The notes under the pieces are model-generated. The model saw only the letters and a program-made list of their open reading frames with translations, was not told the origin of the DNA and ran no database searches. From NCBI GenBank assembly GCA_002110465.1, contig NEED01000078.1, positions 124,001 through 188,000 of the forward strand: a DNA stretch of 64,000 nucleotides, written 5' to 3'. Both the position numbers and the translations under genes were made by a program. The DNA is from an unicellular cyanobacterium SU2 (GTDB taxonomy: Bacteria; Cyanobacteriota; Cyanobacteriia; Cyanobacteriales; Microcystaceae). Positions 27,203-36,869 of this stretch are shown here, piece by piece. The first letter of the stretch is position 1, and each line of letters opens with the position of its first letter.

Positions 27203-27973
27203 ATGGAAAAATCTCAAGAATTAACCAATAATAAATTTGGAAGAATTGCCGCTTTCATTTACGGAATAATTAGTTACATTATCTTTTTTTTTACCTTTCT
27301 CTATTCTATTGGTTTCATTGGTAATATTGTGGTTCCTAAATCCATTGATGCTACTCCTCAAAGTCCTTTACCTGAAGCATTAGCAATCAACCTTAGTTTA
27401 TTAACTATTTTTGCCCTTCAACATAGTGTTATGGCACGACAGGGATTCAAAAGTTGGTGGACAAAGATTGTTCCGAGACCTATTGAACGTAGCACCTATG
27501 TTTTATGCTCTAGCTTAGCTCTAATCCTATTATTTTGGCAATGGCAACCGATGGGAATAATTGTCTGGAATGTCCAAAATATAACAGGACAGATCATCTT
27601 ATTTTACTTGTTTGGTTTTGGCTGGTTTTTGGTCTTAATTAGTACCTTTTTAATTAACCATTTTGATTTGTTTGGACTACGACAAGTTTACCTCTACCTT
27701 CAAGGGAAAGAATACACCCATCTAGAGTTTACCACCCCTAGCTTATATAAATTGGTTCGTCATCCTCTTTATGTGGGTTGGTTTTTCGCCTTTTGGATGA
27801 CCCCAAAAATGACCGCAGCGCATCTTTTATTTGCTATTGTGACGACCATTTATATTCTAGTTGCCATTCAATTAGAAGAAAGAGACTTAATTTCCATTCA
27901 TGGGGAAGACTATGAAACTTATCGTCGTCGAGTTCCCATGTTAATTCCTTTCTTAAAACAGAAAGAAAGTTAA
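27203..27973 (+). CDS. NnrU/isoprenylcysteine-methyltransferase-like membrane protein, MddA type
   Basis: A protein of 256 residues with five to six membrane segments. The C-terminal block [20 protein letters not shown] and the [20 protein letters not shown] tail are typical of the NnrU/ICMT methyltransferase superfamily. The internal [19 protein letters not shown]-like stretch (residues ~73-92) and PIERSTYVL fit the methanethiol S-methyltransferase (MddA) branch, which makes dimethyl sulfide from methanethiol and SAM in the membrane. The MddA assignment rests on remembered family resemblance; a generic membrane methyltransferase is the fallback. It stands alone, convergent with der. Confidence 0.65.
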   Translation: MEKSQELTNNKFGRIAAFIYGIISYIIFFFTFLYSIGFIGNIVVPKSIDATPQSPLPEALAINLSLLTIFALQHSVMARQGFKSWWTKIVPRPIERSTYVLCSSLALILLFWQWQPMGIIVWNVQNITGQIILFYLFGFGWFLVLISTFLINHFDLFGLRQVYLYLQGKEYTHLEFTTPSLYKLVRHPLYVGWFFAFWMTPKMTAAHLLFAIVTTIYILVAIQLEERDLISIHGEDYETYRRRVPMLIPFLKQKES

Positions 27974-28057
27974 GAATTGAGATTAGTATTAATTTCTCCC
28001 TTACTTAAACTTTCTATCGTTATATATATGAGGTCAAATTACTCATCACACCTATTT

Positions 28058-29416
28058 TTACACTTTAGTTGCTCGGTTAACGGTTTGTTCGAGATCCCGA
28101 ACCTTTTTCCCTCTCCATAATAAACGAATCGGAGTCCCAGGAAACCCTAATTGTTGACGAAATTGACCTTCAATATAACGGCGATAGTTATCATTAAATC
28201 GTTTAGGATCATTGACAAATAAAGCAATGGTTGGAGGTTGACTCGATACCTGAGTTCCATAATAAATTTTGCCCTGTTTTCCTTGACGAGTGGTAGGGGG
28301 AGAATGCCAACTGACTGCTTCTTGCAAAACCTCATTAATAACAGCCGTACTCACGCGACGACGGTGTTCTTCTGCCGCACTTTTGACTAAATTAATAATT
28401 TTTTCAACTCGTTGACCTGTCACCGCACTCACAAAAATTATGGGAGACCACTCCATAAAATAGAGGCGAGAAAATACCCTTGTTTTATAGTCATAAATGG
28501 TGTAGGAATCCTTATCTATTGCATCCCATTTATTAACCACAATAATAGCAGCACGACCTTCATCAATAATTCTGTCTGCTAATTTTAGATCTTGATCCGT
28601 TACTCCATCAATGGCATCAACAACAAATAACACAACATCAGAACGCCGAATGGCTTTAAAAGCACGATTAATACTAAAAAATTCCGCCCCATACGCTACA
28701 TTTTTTTTACGACGAATACCTGCCGTATCAATTAACCGATAGCTTTGTCCATTTCGTTCAACTACCGTATCGATCGCGTCTCTAGTCGTTCCCGAAATCG
28801 GACTGACAATGGCTCGTTTTTCTCCTAAAAAAGCATTTAAAAGACTAGATTTTCCCACATTGGGACGGCCAATAATGGCTACATTAATTTCATTGGCTTC
28901 GGTCAACTCTTCGGGAAGGGGAAGATAAGTAATTAACTCATCCAAAAGTTCCCCTGTGCCGCTACCATGAATTCCCGAAATGGGATAGGGATTTCCTAAT
29001 CCTAATTCCCAAAATTGTGCTGCTTGAATAATTCCTTGTTCAACTGACTCACACTTATTGACAGCTAACAAAACAGGAACAGATTGTTGACGTAACCAAC
29101 TAGCAATTTCATGATCTCCTGCGGTAGGTCCAGTTTGACCATCTACTACGAAAATAGCCGCACTTGCTTCACTTAAAGCGGCCATCGCCTGTTCTCGAAT
29201 TAACGGCAAAAATTCCGTATCGTCTTCAAATACTAATCCGCCTGTATCTACTACCTGAAAGTCTCGATCTTGCCAAAAAGAGGGGCGATAGGTGCGATCG
29301 CGGGTGATTCCTGGTTGATCATGGACAATGGCCTGTTGATCCCCCGCGAGTCGATTAACCAGGGTTGATTTGCCTACATTAGGTCGTCCAATAATGGCAA
29401 CAATAGGAAGTGGCAT
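28058..29416 (-). CDS. der: Ribosome-associated GTPase Der (EngA)
   Basis: I start it at the ATG at 29416 (452 residues, [18 protein letters not shown]). It has two tandem Era-like GTPase domains: the first with GRPNVGKST and DTGG, the second from about residue 172 with [29 protein letters not shown] and NKWD. The C-terminal KH-like domain is present ([20 protein letters not shown]). Der acts in 50S ribosome assembly and is essential in most bacteria. The double-GTPase layout is unique to this family, so the call is secure. The gene is monocistronic in appearance. Confidence 0.96.
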   Translation of the reverse strand: MPLPIVAIIGRPNVGKSTLVNRLAGDQQAIVHDQPGITRDRTYRPSFWQDRDFQVVDTGGLVFEDDTEFLPLIREQAMAALSEASAAIFVVDGQTGPTAGDHEIASWLRQQSVPVLLAVNKCESVEQGIIQAAQFWELGLGNPYPISGIHGSGTGELLDELITYLPLPEELTEANEINVAIIGRPNVGKSSLLNAFLGEKRAIVSPISGTTRDAIDTVVERNGQSYRLIDTAGIRRKKNVAYGAEFFSINRAFKAIRRSDVVLFVVDAIDGVTDQDLKLADRIIDEGRAAIIVVNKWDAIDKDSYTIYDYKTRVFSRLYFMEWSPIIFVSAVTGQRVEKIINLVKSAAEEHRRRVSTAVINEVLQEAVSWHSPPTTRQGKQGKIYYGTQVSSQPPTIALFVNDPKRFNDNYRRYIEGQFRQQLGFPGTPIRLLWRGKKVRDLEQTVNRATKV

Positions 29417-29833
29417 AATTTTTCTCTCAATCAAAAATAAACAATCGCTGATAACTCTTTTGTCGAGTAGATCCTCTAGTTATCGTCTTAAATCAACTTG
29501 AAGAGGGGTCAAGGGTCATTTGATTGTGAGGATGCTACTCTTTTTAATCCTATCTTAAAAGTTACTTATCTCCCATTATTGACATCAACACTTATTAAGT
29601 ATTTTTAACATCAATTGTTAAGTAGGTGAAGATCAATAAATGAAGGTTTGTAGTAAGCTCTTTAGAGCAAGAAAGTGTTGCATTATCGATGCTCAAGCCC
29701 GTACTCCAAACTTTTATATTTTGAGTTTTGACCCTGATTATGCCTAAGCACTTATCCGTCTAACTTTAAGGTAAGAAAATGGTGGGCAATGCCCACCTAG
29801 ATTCAGCATCACAAATTAAGTGATTAATTGACT
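29417..29833. other. Intergenic region between der and the TPR gene
   Basis: This 417-bp stretch holds upstream sequence of der (minus strand) and the downstream side of the TPR gene. A perfect palindrome GGTGGGC-AAT-GCCCACC lies at 29781-29797; on the minus strand it is followed by ATTTTCTTACC and could end transcription of the TPR gene. I see no RNA gene or coding remnant in the rest. Confidence 0.5.
29781..29797. repeat. GGTGGGC-AAT-GCCCACC palindrome
   Basis: A seven-base perfect stem with a three-base loop, belonging to the same family as the elements at 13269 and 13943. It lies 37 bp past the stop of the minus-strand TPR gene, a position consistent with a terminator, though the T run is weak. 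Confidence 0.5.
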
Positions 29834-30646
29834 TTATTTCAGATTCAAAAACTTATCTAAAGCAACGATCATTTGAGGAGGCCAACGACGAATATTTGTT
29901 ACCCAATCTAAATCTTGATAACGGTTATCCATCCCCACTGCTGCCACCCAATTACTTTCGGCTTCTCCTTGCTTTCCTAATTCCCATAAAACAGCCGTTA
30001 ATGCCGCCCGCATATCAGGAAACATGGGGTATTTTCGGACAATCTTTTGCATCTGACTTAGGGCTTCTTGGGGGTTTCCTAATTGATAGAATGCTAGGGC
30101 AACATTGGCTTTTGCAAAAGCAAAATTAGGATCAATTTCTACTGCTTTTTGATAGTCTTTTAAGGCTTGTTGCCAATTACCTAAACCCCCTTGGGCATTA
30201 CCTCGATTATTGTAGGCCATGGCATCATTGGGATCAATTTCTAAGACTCGGTTATAGTCGGCGATCGCGTCTTGATATTTTCCTAGTCCTTCTAAGGCGG
30301 TTCCTCGATTAAGATAGGGATCAGGTGCATTTGGGGCTAATTCAACCGCTTGATTGAAGTCGGCGATCGCTTCATCTAATTTATTCTGACTAACACGAGC
30401 ATTTCCTCGATTACTCCATACTGCCGGATTTGTGGGAAATTCTTCAATTAATTGAGTCCAATAGGTTTCGGCTTGGGAAAAATTTCCTTTTTGCGTTGCT
30501 TCAAAGGCTTTTTGGGCAATTTCTTCCCCCCGTTCTAATTGTTCTTGAGTAATGGACGGAATAGGGGTTTCTTGGGCTAAAACGCTAGGAACAGCCCCAA
30601 ACCACAGTAAAAGGATACTGAATAAGGTTAACAGTGTGTGGATCAT
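29834..30646 (-). CDS. Secreted TPR-repeat protein
   Basis: A protein of 270 residues with a signal peptide (LLTLFSILLLWFGAVPSVLA, cleavage near residue 24) followed by at least four tetratricopeptide repeats (NPAVWSNRGNARVSQNKLDE, APDPYLNRGTALEGLGKYQD, DAMAYNNRGNAQGGLGNWQQ, NFAFAKANVALAFYQLGNPQ). The C-terminal ~60 residues are also helical. TPR proteins are scaffolds; export suggests a periplasmic or thylakoid-lumen location. Similar cyanobacterial proteins have been linked to photosystem assembly, but nothing here shows that role. It is 32 bp downstream of purE on the same strand. Confidence 0.85.
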   Translation of the reverse strand: MIHTLLTLFSILLLWFGAVPSVLAQETPIPSITQEQLERGEEIAQKAFEATQKGNFSQAETYWTQLIEEFPTNPAVWSNRGNARVSQNKLDEAIADFNQAVELAPNAPDPYLNRGTALEGLGKYQDAIADYNRVLEIDPNDAMAYNNRGNAQGGLGNWQQALKDYQKAVEIDPNFAFAKANVALAFYQLGNPQEALSQMQKIVRKYPMFPDMRAALTAVLWELGKQGEAESNWVAAVGMDNRYQDLDWVTNIRRWPPQMIVALDKFLNLK

Positions 30647-30678
30647 TACAGATTTCTAGTGATAGTATTTTTTACCTA

Positions 30679-31215
30679 TTATGACTTCTGTTCCATTTTT
30701 TTTAAATAGTCTTCATAGCGTAACTGTTCGAGTTCTTCTTGCTTATCGATGACCATTTGTGTTAAATTCTGCCGATATTCCTGGACTTGCTTCAGCAGTT
30801 TAGGGTTATGGGAGGCTAAAATTTGAACTGCTAGCAGTCCCGCATTTTGGGCATTGCCAATGGCGACGGTGGCGACGGGAATACCTCTAGGCATCTGTAC
30901 GATCGAATAAAGGGAGTCTACCCCCTGTAAATGACGGGTGGCAACGGGAACGCCAATGACGGGAAGGGGAGTTAAAGAAGCCACCATCCCTGGTAAGTGT
31001 GCCGCCCCCCCTGCACCAGCAATAATTACTTTAATACCCCGTTTATGGGCATTTTGGGCGTATTCCACCATCCTTTCAGGAGTACGATGAGCAGACACGA
31101 TCGCAACTTCATAAGCAACCCCAAAGTCTTCACAAATGGCGATCGCACTTTTCATAGTGGGTAAGTCGGAATCACTTCCCATAATGATGCCTACGAGGGG
31201 AGAAGGATTAGTCAT
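30679..31215 (-). CDS. purE: N5-carboxyaminoimidazole ribonucleotide mutase
   Basis: A protein of 178 residues with the PurE class I signatures [16 protein letters not shown] at residues 9-24, SAHRTPERM and [18 protein letters not shown], and the [20 protein letters not shown] block. It interconverts N5-CAIR and CAIR in purine synthesis. purK is not adjacent. A short TAGTTGATAGT-type repeat lies upstream of the start. The window also contains larB, whose C-terminal domain is related to PurE; motif content and length clearly separate the two. Confidence 0.95.
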   Translation of the reverse strand: MTNPSPLVGIIMGSDSDLPTMKSAIAICEDFGVAYEVAIVSAHRTPERMVEYAQNAHKRGIKVIIAGAGGAAHLPGMVASLTPLPVIGVPVATRHLQGVDSLYSIVQMPRGIPVATVAIGNAQNAGLLAVQILASHNPKLLKQVQEYRQNLTQMVIDKQEELEQLRYEDYLKKMEQKS

Positions 31216-31373
31216 AATAGTTGATAGTTGATAGTGAATAGTTGATCAGGTAAGTCTATAATCCCTACCCTAATATTTTGACAGTTTAACGTACCTAAAC
31301 CCGTGTTAAACTTTATGTAAATATATAAATATTGATATTTAGAAAAATCGAAAATAGTCATTAACAAAAACTA

Positions 31374-32540
31374 ATGCTCAAAAATACTAGAATTATTAAT
31401 GCTCAAATTCCTGGGAGTCAAGAAAAGCAGCAAGTTTCTATTAATTCCCAAGGGATTATTGAAGGCATTTCCCCGATGAGAACGGAATCATCCTTGAACT
31501 CAAATAAAATGATTTTAGATATTCAAGAAGATTGGTTGTCATTAGGCGGAATTGATTTACAAATTAATGGCGGGTTAGGATTAGCTTTTCCTGAAATTGG
31601 AGAAAAAGATTTACCTATATTACAAAAAATCTGTGATTTTCTCTGGCAAGAAGGAGTTGATGGATTTTGTCCAACTATTGTTACGACATCAATAGAGAAT
31701 ATCAAGCGATCGCTCTCAATTATTGACCAATTTATGACTCAACAAAAAGAAAGTGATCATACAACAGCAAAAGTTTTAGGGATTCATTTAGAAGGACCTT
31801 TTCTTAACCCTCAAAAAAAAGGGGCGCATCCGGCACAATATCTATTAACCCCTAGTGTAGAAACGGTAAAATCAATTTTAGGAGATTATGCCCATCGGGT
31901 TAAAATTATAACCTTAGCCCCCGAATTAGACCTGACTAATGAAGTTATTCCTTACTTAAAATCAATCGGAATTATTGTTAGTTTAGGTCATTCCCAAGCC
32001 ACAGATCAAGAAGCCAAAAAAGCCTTTGAATTAGGGGCATCAATGGTTACTCATGCCTATAATGCTATGCCACCTTTACACCATCGTCACCCTGGATTAT
32101 TAGGGGAAGCGATGATTAACAAAAATGTCTATTGTGGGTTAATTGCTGATGGTCAGCACGTTTGTTCTACTATGATAGAAATCCTACTGCGATCGAGTTA
32201 TTATGACCGAGGAGTTTTTCTGGTTAGTGATGCCTTATCCCCTATTGGTTTGGGAGATGGAATTTATCCTTGGGATGAGCGAACAATTGAAGTTAACAAT
32301 GGAACAGCACGGTTGCCTGATGGAACTTTATCAGGGACAACTTTGCCTTTATTAGTAGGGGCAGAAAATTTAGTCCAATGGGGAATTTGCGAGGTAGAAA
32401 CTGCCATTAGCTTAGCAACAGAATCTCCTAGAAAAGCCATTAATCTTGCAGGGATTTCCCCAGGACAACCAGCTACTTTATTGCGGTGGCATTGGAACCA
32501 AAGTGATAATAAACTAACTTGGGGAAGATTAAAGGAATGA
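31374..32540 (+). CDS. nagA: N-acetylglucosamine-6-phosphate deacetylase
   Basis: A protein of 388 residues of the amidohydrolase superfamily. Active-site motifs are visible: HLEGPFLNPQKKGAHP near residue 138 (Glu metal ligand), VSLGHSQAT near residue 204, THAYNAMPPLHHRHPG near residue 225, ADGQHV and LVSDALSP with the catalytic Asp. It removes the acetyl group from GlcNAc-6-P in amino-sugar recycling. The TIM barrel is flanked by the usual beta-sandwich strands at both ends. No nagB is adjacent. An alternative but unlikely reading is another amidohydrolase of similar length. Confidence 0.93.
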   Translation: MLKNTRIINAQIPGSQEKQQVSINSQGIIEGISPMRTESSLNSNKMILDIQEDWLSLGGIDLQINGGLGLAFPEIGEKDLPILQKICDFLWQEGVDGFCPTIVTTSIENIKRSLSIIDQFMTQQKESDHTTAKVLGIHLEGPFLNPQKKGAHPAQYLLTPSVETVKSILGDYAHRVKIITLAPELDLTNEVIPYLKSIGIIVSLGHSQATDQEAKKAFELGASMVTHAYNAMPPLHHRHPGLLGEAMINKNVYCGLIADGQHVCSTMIEILLRSSYYDRGVFLVSDALSPIGLGDGIYPWDERTIEVNNGTARLPDGTLSGTTLPLLVGAENLVQWGICEVETAISLATESPRKAINLAGISPGQPATLLRWHWNQSDNKLTWGRLKE

Positions 32541-32681
32541 TGAATGATAACTTTCTTGAAAGTTCCTTGCCGAGTATTTTTAAGAATTGATTGCCTGATT
32601 CCATACTCCGATTGATAAATTGAAATATTACTTGTTAACGTTTTTTTCCTTAAAAGAGCGTTACATTGCACATTATTTTTT

Positions 32682-32843
32682 ATCAATAAACTCGAAGAAA
32701 CTTATCAAGTTTGTGGGAATCTTTTAGGCTTAAATTTAGATAAGGAGGAAATTATCGAGTCAGGAATTAAAAAGAAGATTTTCGAGCAACTTCGTACCTT
32801 GAAAACTGCTAAAATTGCTGAAGTAATGACAACATATTATTGA
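32682..32843 (+). pseudogene. Possible C-terminal gene remnant downstream of nagA
   Basis: An open stretch of 53 codons without a start reads INKLEETYQVCGNLLGLNLD, then KEEIIESGIKKKIFEQLRTL and TTYY before the stop. Its charged, helical composition is protein-like, but I do not recognise the family. It overlaps the end of convergent ndhM by a few bases. It may be the tail of a lost gene or chance. Confidence 0.3.
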
Positions 32844-33193
32844 TATTTCCCTTCAGTTTCTGGACTTTCCATTTTAGGCAGTCCCATACTATAGTTAAGA
32901 ACGCGACTTTTGAGATTGTAGCTAATATCCCCTTTTTGTAGCAGATCACGAATAAAATGCTCTAAGCTTGAACCAATACGACGGAGATTATAGTCAGTTA
33001 AATCTTCGCCACTGTAAGATTCCACCAAAGCATCAAATTTTTGATATACCTGTTGCAGTGAATCTTCACTCCAATTAAACTCATTATCGGGATCGATATC
33101 GAGGGTTAACACATTATCACTAGGAACCAGTTCACTATTGTTAACTTCAGCCGTATACAGACGAACGTGACGAGTAGTAGACTTTAAGAGCAT
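32837..33193 (-). CDS. ndhM: NAD(P)H-quinone oxidoreductase subunit M
   Basis: A protein of 118 residues matching NdhM along its length: [54 protein letters not shown] and [16 protein letters not shown]. NdhM is an oxygenic-photosynthesis-specific peripheral subunit of the NDH-1 complex and is needed for cyclic electron flow and respiration at the thylakoid membrane. The last ~10 residues ([11 protein letters not shown]) extend beyond the usual core. It is a single-gene unit on the minus strand. This gene by itself points to a cyanobacterium or plastid lineage. Confidence 0.95.
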   Translation of the reverse strand: MLLKSTTRHVRLYTAEVNNSELVPSDNVLTLDIDPDNEFNWSEDSLQQVYQKFDALVESYSGEDLTDYNLRRIGSSLEHFIRDLLQKGDISYNLKSRVLNYSMGLPKMESPETEGKYQ

Positions 33194-33400
33194 AGTCTTG
33201 AATGAAATAATAAAGTTGACGACAATTAAAGATTATTAGTCATTAACTCTCGATATTAAGCTTAGTGCTTGTTTGAAGTTATTTTAACGAATTACCAATT
33301 CTTGCGTCAATATTTTTGGGGTTATTCCTAGAACTGGTAAGGACTTAATCATCTTAAGCCCTTACAAAGTCACTGAGTTACAAACTAACAGATGTAGAGC

Positions 33401-33913
33401 TTATTTACTTCCAGCTTTGACGCATTCTTCCACGAGAGGGAGTACCGCGTCAATATCCTTCCAGCCGAGAATTTCTGTGACCTTTTTCTCTAAATTCTTG
33501 TAGGTACGGAAAAATTCAGCAATTTCATCTAGCCGATGAGGAGCAATATCTTTGAGGGATTTAACCTGAGTGTAACGGGGATCTTTATCGGGAACACAAA
33601 GAATTTTTTCATCGCGATCGCCACCGTCTATCATTTCTAACAGACCAATAGGACGAGCAGCAATTACGCACCCTGGGAAAGTTGGTTGATCCATTAACAC
33701 CATTCCGTCTAGAGGATCGCCATCATCGGCTAAGGTATTGGGAATGAATCCATAGTCGTAGGGATACTGTACCGACGCATAGAGGACGCGATCTAGGGCA
33801 AAGGCATTGAGATCCTTGTCAAACTCGTACTTGTTTTTACTACCTGCGGGAATTTCAATCAAAACGTTGATTAAACCAGGTTTAGGTTGGGCTGGAATGA
33901 GGGATAAGTCCAC
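33401..33913 (-). CDS. ppa: Inorganic pyrophosphatase (family I)
   Basis: I choose the GTG at 33913 (170 residues, [20 protein letters not shown]): a GGAGAG Shine-Dalgarno lies five bases upstream and the resulting N-terminus matches other cyanobacterial enzymes. A longer frame opens at 33937. The signature [27 protein letters not shown] and the metal-binding [13 protein letters not shown] are intact. It hydrolyses pyrophosphate to phosphate, pulling biosynthetic reactions forward. The length fits the bacterial hexameric class I enzymes. Confidence 0.95.
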   Translation of the reverse strand: MDLSLIPAQPKPGLINVLIEIPAGSKNKYEFDKDLNAFALDRVLYASVQYPYDYGFIPNTLADDGDPLDGMVLMDQPTFPGCVIAARPIGLLEMIDGGDRDEKILCVPDKDPRYTQVKSLKDIAPHRLDEIAEFFRTYKNLEKKVTEILGWKDIDAVLPLVEECVKAGSK

Positions 33914-34175
33914 GAACTCTCTCCAAATGCTATACACAATAAATTCAAGCTAACAAGCCCTAAGAAACTCTTCTAAAGGGTTGCAAAAGGGAAGATTAAG
34001 GCGTTCCCTAGCACCCCATTCTACAACGAAGATGAAACATATTTGAGGAGGGAAGTAAACTCACCCAAGTTTGGGTTAAGCAAAGGCTAATTTTTGAGAA
34101 ACATCAAAAGCAATTTGTATTAATCAAGGCCATCAATAGCCATGAATGAACAGGGCTTACTTTTTGTCTATCGTG

Positions 34176-34721
34176 TTAATCTTCTAACAAAATCTGAGGA
34201 AGTTTAGCGATCGCTCTTTTAAAAGGTTGTATATCGTTAGTCACTCTCACTAAAACTAATGCTCCTTGGACTATCATTAGGGCGTCTTCGGCTTTTTGTC
34301 TAGCGAGTTGGGGTTCGACTCCTGTTTCTTGGACAACCTTTGTCAGAAGAGTAAGCCAATGATTGAGAAACTGTTCTAACTGTTGATGAAATAAATCATT
34401 CGCTTCTCCTACGGACATTACTGAAAGAAGACAGGGCATTTGTCCGCAGTCGTAAAACTCGTCTAGACTTTGACTCATAGCTTGAATACGCTCTCTTGGT
34501 GGCTTGTCTGACTGCAAAGAAGTAAAAACATTTTTATCAAGCCAATTAGCAATATAGTCTAAAACCGCTAACGCCATTTGTTCTTTTCCTCCTTGAAAAT
34601 AATGGTAAAGACTCGCTTTTTTTAAGCCAGTAGCCTCCGATAATCGGGATACGGTAGCCCCCTCATAGCCGTAATGTCGGAAGACGAAGACGAGTTGGCG
34701 AATGACTTGTTCTTTAGACAT
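34176..34721 (-). CDS. TetR-family transcriptional regulator
   Basis: A protein of 181 residues. The N-terminal TetR helix-turn-helix reads GYEGATVSRLSEATGLKKAS followed by LYHYFQGGKEQ (residues ~18-48). The C-terminal ligand-binding half contains two Cys residues in YDCGQMPCLLS near residue 92, a feature of the LmrA/YxaF-like group. It is divergent from the alpha/beta hydrolase gene; the 247-bp gap holds three copies of a CGAACGTTCG-type palindrome, one just upstream of this gene and two before the hydrolase. It most likely represses both itself and the hydrolase until a small ligand binds. Confidence 0.9.
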   Translation of the reverse strand: MSKEQVIRQLVFVFRHYGYEGATVSRLSEATGLKKASLYHYFQGGKEQMALAVLDYIANWLDKNVFTSLQSDKPPRERIQAMSQSLDEFYDCGQMPCLLSVMSVGEANDLFHQQLEQFLNHWLTLLTKVVQETGVEPQLARQKAEDALMIVQGALVLVRVTNDIQPFKRAIAKLPQILLED

Positions 34722-34755
34722 TTTCTATTTATGGTTGAGTGCTTTCTTATTTTAC

Positions 34756-34765
34756 CGAATGTTCG
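34756..34765. promoter_or_regulatory. Putative TetR operator, site 1 (before the regulator gene)
   Basis: CGAATGTTCG inside TTACCGAATGTTCGTTTAA, 35 bp upstream of the regulator start. It differs at one base from the perfect palindrome at 34931. Its position fits autoregulation. Confidence 0.6.
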
Positions 34766-34900
34766 TTTAAAAATATACCTGTTGTCATTAGAACTCATTT
34801 TCAGAATTTGATTCCCTACATCTTTTTGAGTCAAAACCCTAGGAAACCTAGACAGGGCAAAGCTTTTACATCAAACTAAACTTTAGGTTTGACTTTCTAC

Positions 34901-34910
34901 CAAACGTTCG
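34901..34910. promoter_or_regulatory. Putative TetR operator, site 2
   Basis: CAAACGTTCG followed by GTAAAG; same core AACGTTCG as site 3 and the same downstream taAAG extension. It lies 58 bp before the hydrolase start. Centre-to-centre distance to site 3 is 30 bp, about three helical turns. Confidence 0.65.
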
Positions 34911-34930
34911 GTAAAGTGAGAATAGCAAAA

Positions 34931-34940
34931 CGAACGTTCG
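34931..34940. promoter_or_regulatory. Putative TetR operator, site 3 (perfect palindrome)
   Basis: CGAACGTTCG is a perfect 10-bp palindrome followed by ATAAAG, 28 bp before the hydrolase ATG and close to its AAGGAG ribosome-binding site at 34956-34961. Binding here should block transcription or its initiation. Confidence 0.65.
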
Positions 34941-34968
34941 ATAAAGTAGTATCTTAAGGAGATTGATC

Positions 34969-35847
34969 ATGGCTACCTTAAACCCTGTAATGCACAAAAC
35001 CATTGAAATTGATGGACAAGATATTTTCTATCGTGAAGCGGGAAACCCCAACGCCCCAACCCTCCTTTTATTGCATGGGTTTCCCACGTCCTCTCATATG
35101 TTCCGTAACCTCATTCAGGTTCTAGCGGACGAATTCCACCTTGTTGCTCCAGATTATCCAGGTTTTGGGGCTAGTTCCATGCCAAAAGTGGATGAATTTG
35201 AATATAGCTTTGATAATTTGGCAAATATTATCGAAAAATTCACCATCAAATTGGATTTACAATCATACTTTCTTTATGTGATGGACTATGGCGCACCAGT
35301 AGGCTACCGTCTAGCAACAAAGTATCCTCATAAAGTATTGGGGCTAATTGTGCAGAATGGGAATGCTTATGAAGAAGGGTTACGGGATTTTTGGCAACCG
35401 CTAAAAGCTTACTGGCAGGATAAAACCCCCGAAAATGCTCAAGTATTGGCGGATAATTTTCTCACTCTTGAAGCGACAAAGTGGCAATATACGAATGGTG
35501 TTCGTAACCCAGAAGCTATTGCTCCTGATAATTGGTTCCATGACCAGTATTTACTAGATCGTCCTGGCAACCAAGAAATTCAATTAGAACTGTTTTACAG
35601 CTACCGGACTAATCTTCCCCTCTATCCACAATGGCAAGAGTATTTCCGTCAGTTTCAACCTCCCACCCTCATTGTTTGGGGCAAAGGTGACTACATCTTT
35701 CCTGAAGAGGGAGCGCATCCTTACAAGCAGGATCTGAAAAACATTGAATTTCATATTCTAGATACAGGACACTTTGCTCTAGAGGAAGATTTAGAGACCA
35801 TTGCTAACTACATTCGTAACTTTGCTCGTTCCAATAGCTCTAAGTAA
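34969..35847 (+). CDS. Alpha/beta hydrolase with Asp nucleophile (haloalkane dehalogenase/epoxide hydrolase-like)
   Basis: I start it at the ATG at 34969, seven bases after AAGGAG (292 residues). The oxyanion motif [13 protein letters not shown], the YPGFGAS turn and the nucleophile elbow VMDYGAPVG are visible. The elbow places Asp106, not Ser, as nucleophile, which is the arrangement of haloalkane dehalogenases and epoxide hydrolases. The catalytic His is H268 in [10 protein letters not shown], and an acid probably lies in WGKGDYIFP. The TetR regulator transcribed divergently and the operators imply inducible expression by a small molecule, perhaps the substrate. The substrate is unknown. 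Confidence 0.85.
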   Translation: MATLNPVMHKTIEIDGQDIFYREAGNPNAPTLLLLHGFPTSSHMFRNLIQVLADEFHLVAPDYPGFGASSMPKVDEFEYSFDNLANIIEKFTIKLDLQSYFLYVMDYGAPVGYRLATKYPHKVLGLIVQNGNAYEEGLRDFWQPLKAYWQDKTPENAQVLADNFLTLEATKWQYTNGVRNPEAIAPDNWFHDQYLLDRPGNQEIQLELFYSYRTNLPLYPQWQEYFRQFQPPTLIVWGKGDYIFPEEGAHPYKQDLKNIEFHILDTGHFALEEDLETIANYIRNFARSNSSK

Positions 35848-35855
35848 TACCTTCT

Positions 35856-35883
35856 CCACCCAACTGCTAGACGGTCTGGGTGG
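35856..35883 (+). terminator. Hairpin after the hydrolase gene
   Basis: CCACCCA at 35856-35862 pairs perfectly with TGGGTGG at 35877-35883, 9 bp after the stop codon. The following bases are pyrimidine-rich but lack a true T run, so termination is likely but not certain. Confidence 0.5.
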
Positions 35884-35961
35884 AACTTCCTTCTTCGCAA
35901 CAAGACATTTTTGCTCGTAGATATTTACCTCTACAATAAGTGATAATTATCCTATTGAAAG

Positions 35962-36681
35962 TTAGGAAAATCCAAATAAATTTTTTCTATTTTTCTTAGC
36001 TTTATTTAACTTACGTTTAAATCCTACTCCAAAGGCTAAGGCTGTTCCTGCCCCTAGAATACTTAAAGGTTCTGGAACTGGAGTGGCAATTAAACCCATT
36101 CCCAGTTCCTCACCTGCATTAGAATTATCTAGAACTTCAGCCCTTGTGCGAGTAAAAAAGGCAACATCTAAGTGTGGCCTAGTCCCTCTTGTAAACCCTT
36201 CAGGTAAATCAGGAAACTCCGAAGCCCAGTCTGTTAAGTGTACATGAGGACTCGGATCATTATCATTGGGGAATAAGTCAGCCACAGAATCGGGCTTGGA
36301 AAAGAAATTAACTCCTTGGGTTCTTATCCCACCAATACTAATACCATTCGGTTCATTCCACTCTCCTGTTTGCAAAATTTGGTTCGTATTAGTATCAAAA
36401 TTGAAGTTAAAATCAGAAGATGTGTGATTATTGAGGAATTCCTTAAAAACATTACCATCGGGATCAATAAAAGCAATGTTAAATGAGTTTAAATCTTCTT
36501 GGCGGACAATTCCATCACCATTAACTTGGTTTTCATCATAGCTAAAACTTCCTTTTAATTGATAGCCTAAAGTTTGCCCAGTCCAATGTAGGTTAAAGGT
36601 AATTGCGTTTGCTGAATCAGGAGTTAATAGACCTAAACTTAAAAAAGTTACTGTCAACAAACCAATACTTTTTTGAGTCAT
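35962..36681 (-). CDS. PEP-CTERM sorting-domain protein
   Basis: I start it at the ATG at 36681 (239 residues), preceded by GGAGAT; the longer frame to 36834 lacks a convincing start. A signal peptide (IGLLTVTFLSLGLLTPDSANA) is followed by a beta-rich domain with ITFNLHWTGQTLGYQLKGSF and a His/Asp-rich middle. The C-terminus has the PEP-CTERM signal: VPEPLSILGAGTALAFGVGF then a basic tail. Such proteins are exported and processed by an exosortase, and in cyanobacteria are linked to envelope or exopolysaccharide. The exosortase gene is not in the window. The specific function is unknown. Confidence 0.85.
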   Translation of the reverse strand: MTQKSIGLLTVTFLSLGLLTPDSANAITFNLHWTGQTLGYQLKGSFSYDENQVNGDGIVRQEDLNSFNIAFIDPDGNVFKEFLNNHTSSDFNFNFDTNTNQILQTGEWNEPNGISIGGIRTQGVNFFSKPDSVADLFPNDNDPSPHVHLTDWASEFPDLPEGFTRGTRPHLDVAFFTRTRAEVLDNSNAGEELGMGLIATPVPEPLSILGAGTALAFGVGFKRKLNKAKKNRKNLFGFS

Positions 36682-36869
36682 TTTTAACTTATCTCCAAAA
36701 GCCCTATTCGATTTTGACTCTAAAGTTCTAGCAAATTTATTTGAGGGGTTCAACAGACAACCTGTCAAACTTATTCTGAGTACAATTATGCTCGACTTTA
36801 TCGTTTTGCTCTTCAATTTATAGACGATTTTCACTCACCAGCCAACTTAGGTTCTTATCTTCCCATTCT

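Noticed and set aside
36682-36834. N-terminal extension of the PEP-CTERM gene
   Set aside because: The extra 51 residues precede a normal signal peptide that has its own ATG and ribosome-binding site, so the extension is probably untranslated.
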